Below, in pieces: positions 62,099 to 64,000 of a DNA stretch of 64,000 bases (the first letter of the stretch is position 1; every line of letters begins with the position of its first letter). The translations under genes and the position numbers were made by a program. This DNA comes from Salinicola tamaricis. Its GTDB lineage: Bacteria > Pseudomonadota > Gammaproteobacteria > Pseudomonadales > Halomonadaceae. The stretch is taken from the NCBI RefSeq assembly GCF_003006155.1, contig NZ_CP023559.1:372001-436000 (forward strand). The letters run 5' to 3'. The notes under the pieces are model-generated. The model made no database searches. It was not told where the DNA came from and saw only the letters and a program-made list of their open reading frames with translations.

Positions 62099-63454
62099 CT
62101 TTTAGCTGCTCTTGCTAATGGTGAATGAAAAGGCCACTCTGGATAAAGCCAAAACCCCAGACGCCGTTTGACAAAAAAGAGTGCAACTAAATTTTGTAAC
62201 ACAAGCACCATACTTAACGATAGTGCTGCCCCTAACGCCCCCATGGTAGGAATGCTAACAACAAATGTCAGAACACCAACCCCAGTACAAATCAGTGCTA
62301 TATTTCGCATTAAGCCTTCATGGCCTGTCATATTGAGTAAGAACCCAACTGCAGCGGTACTAACATTAATAGTTTGCGCCAAAGCCAGTAGGCGAAGATA
62401 AGGAGCCGCATCACTAAACCCAGAACCAAAAAGTGATAGCACCACATCGGGAAAAAACAAACAAATTAACAACATCGGTACCGATAGTGCAGCCCCCAAG
62501 AACGCACTTTGTCGTGCTAACCTTATCAGGCGGTCATGCTCATTATTGTGGTAAAGCGCAGAAAAACGAGGCGGAAAAATAGCCGCAATCAACATCAAAA
62601 CAAAACCTATCAATAGAGCGGAGCGTTCGGCCGCCTTAAACAAACCCAAATCGTGACTATTCAGGAAAAAGGCCGCAACAAATACTACAAGCACGTTCTG
62701 CATAAACTCAGCCAAGCTCATCAAAAAAGGCCCGAGAAGTATTAAGAAACCCCCGAGGATCATCGGGCTTGTTACCAAGTACGTTTCTATTTGAATCCGC
62801 GTAACTTTTTTGTTGAAAAAAAAGCACAACACAGCCTTGAAAAAAAACCAACCACGTTGCTAGAGACAGGGCAACACCTGCTTGTCCTATTTCAGCGTTC
62901 CCAAAGCAAAGGCTATAGAAAATCAAAAACAGGGCTGCCACTAGAGAAATATAGCCACTTTCCAGAAAACACGCTGATGCAGGACGCCTGACGCCCTTGA
63001 AATAGCCTGCAAGGAGATAATTCGCCGTAAAAGGTGGCACAGCAAATGCGATATATAGTAATAGAGAGCCTAGAGAGGGGCTTGAGAAAAATCCTGCTAT
63101 AATGGAGTTTAAGAGGAGCAGTAAACATGCCACTATCAAGGCAGCAGCAAGCGAATATTTTGCTGCCCAGACAAAGTAATAAAAACCTTGCACGCTATTA
63201 TGCTCCCTACCAGCATAGCGCATCAATGCATTATCCATTCCAAAACGCGTCAAGATACCGGCGCCAAACAAAACACTTTGAGCCAAGGCAAAAACTCCGA
63301 CACCATCGGCGCCGTAGAGCCGCCCCAGCGTTACGCCTAGTAGTAGCGAGCCAATCGCGGCTATTGCACGTGCAAATAGGGTCTTTAGAAAATCCATTCC
63401 TATATCGGTCTTCAGCATCAACCAAAAGCGACCACTTATATCAGAAACCTTCAT
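62095..63454 (-). CDS. wzx: Polysaccharide/O-antigen flippase (Wzx-like), one frameshift
   Basis: Moves undecaprenyl-linked repeat units across the inner membrane. Start MKVSDISGRFWLMLKTDIGMDFLKTLFARAIAAIGSLLLGVTLGRLYGADGVGVFALAQSVL, then a dozen hydrophobic helices (MATE/PST family). The T-run near 62822 appears one base too long, splitting VVLFF from NKKVTRIQIETYLVTSPMILGGFLILLG; corrected length ~452 residues. This is one of the few insertions rather than deletions. AT-rich. Confidence 0.85.
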
Positions 63455-63773
63455 TCAAGTCTCCAGAGGGAGGAAGAGAGTCTAATTCACAAAGGGTTAT
63501 AGATGTCATTCAACCTAAACTAATCAAACTCAAGTCAAAAAAAGCAACTCAAGAAAAACGACCATTACTTAGTGCACCCGGGTCAAAAAAAGCAGAACCG
63601 CCTGCAAAACTCCATTTTGATTAGGTACTTTTAATATTGCCGCAGAAGCATCTAGACCCATCCATTTTCAGGCAATGGTAACATCACAATACAAACCTTC
63701 TTTATCGAATTTCAAAACAACACCAAAGTTCATGCGTTGTCGAGATGTCGTTTAACCGCCGCAAAAAACTCCA
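63455..63773. other. 319-bp AT-rich intergenic region upstream of wzx
   Basis: No gene, RNA or JUMPstart element recognised. A- and T-rich tracts at 63530-63600 and 63690-63720 may hold the wzx promoter. Confidence 0.4.
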
Positions 63774-64000
63774 TCAAGAACCTATCAGCATGGCTAAAAT
63801 AAGAATAAAAGGAACGCCTAGCGCGATCGTCAGCAACCGGCTGGCATTAATCCTTTCCAAGCTTCGGAAAGTTCGTTGATTAACCCCCCCTTTTCCACAC
63901 TCTCTATTTTTCCACGTAAACTCGATGCCCTCGTGAAATACTCGGAGATTAATTCATTAGCGTTCGGACTTCCTGATTTCTGCACCACTGCTAGCGCATT
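63774..64000 (-). CDS. C-terminal part of a membrane-anchored protein, N-terminus outside window, one frameshift
   Basis: Reads in from the window edge as NALAVVQKSGSPNANELISEY, then SLRGKIESVEKGGLINELSEAWK; restoring one A near 63858 continues RINASRLLTIALGVPFILIL, AMLIGS and stop at 63774-63776. A helical region followed by a C-terminal membrane segment fits a polysaccharide chain-length determinant (Wzz) or related protein, which would suit the locus, but homology is not clear. Confidence 0.4.

Overview
The window is a mostly GC-rich gammaproteobacterial chromosome segment. Conserved gene order points to the Oceanospirillales/Halomonadaceae and relatives: HAD phosphatase-rppH-ptsP, nudE facing hslR-hslO-pckA, and nrdR-ribD-ribBA-ribH-nusB-thiL-pgpA. 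Glucosylglycerate genes, which make a compatible solute, fit a salt-tolerant organism. The genus is an inference; no rRNA or tRNA is present to test it.

Layout. 1-13.5 kb: housekeeping genes (ptsP, rppH, HAD phosphatase, rsd, dsbB, gshA, tex, pckA, hslO, hslR, nudE). 13.5-20 kb: a variable stretch with a small secreted protein, a LysR regulator facing an altronate/galactarate-type dehydratase, two copies of a ~170-bp dispersed repeat, a 143-bp palindromic element, an oxidoreductase and a membrane acyltransferase. 20-31.7 kb: ydfG-like SDR, queH, a second-type lon, a DUF945 protein and the riboflavin/nusB/thiL/pgpA operon. 31.8-39.5 kb: a glucosylglycerate neighbourhood (phosphorylase, gpgS, gpgP) that also holds a fluoride riboswitch with crcB, a beta-propeller protein and a diguanylate cyclase. 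39.6-51.2 kb: a D-galactonate (De Ley-Doudoroff) region (dgoK, dgoA, dgoD, dgoR) enclosing an AraC regulator, a polyol-type dehydrogenase, a sugar ABC transporter and an SDR. 51.4-64 kb: an O-antigen locus (ligase, rmlD/C/A/B, galE, initiating phosphotransferase, two glycosyltransferases, Wzy, Wzx). From about 56.3 kb this locus is visibly AT-richer than the rest and looks horizontally acquired.

How the genes work together. GpgS and GpgP make glucosylglycerate, and the GH13_18 phosphorylase would recover glucose-1-phosphate from it. A near-consensus sigma-54 promoter and an NtrC-type palindrome lie upstream of gpgP-gpgS, suggesting control by nitrogen limitation. The dgo genes convert galactonate to pyruvate and glyceraldehyde-3-phosphate. 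Matching operator-like motifs upstream of dgoR and dgoA, and a second motif shared by the dgoA and ABC-operon promoter regions, suggest two local regulons.

Caution on quality. At least 40 single-base frameshifts in about 26 genes, nearly all apparent one-base deletions in or beside homopolymers, break otherwise well-conserved genes including nusB, thiL, pgpA and lon. I read most as sequence errors, annotate the reconstructed full-length genes, and give the approximate break points.
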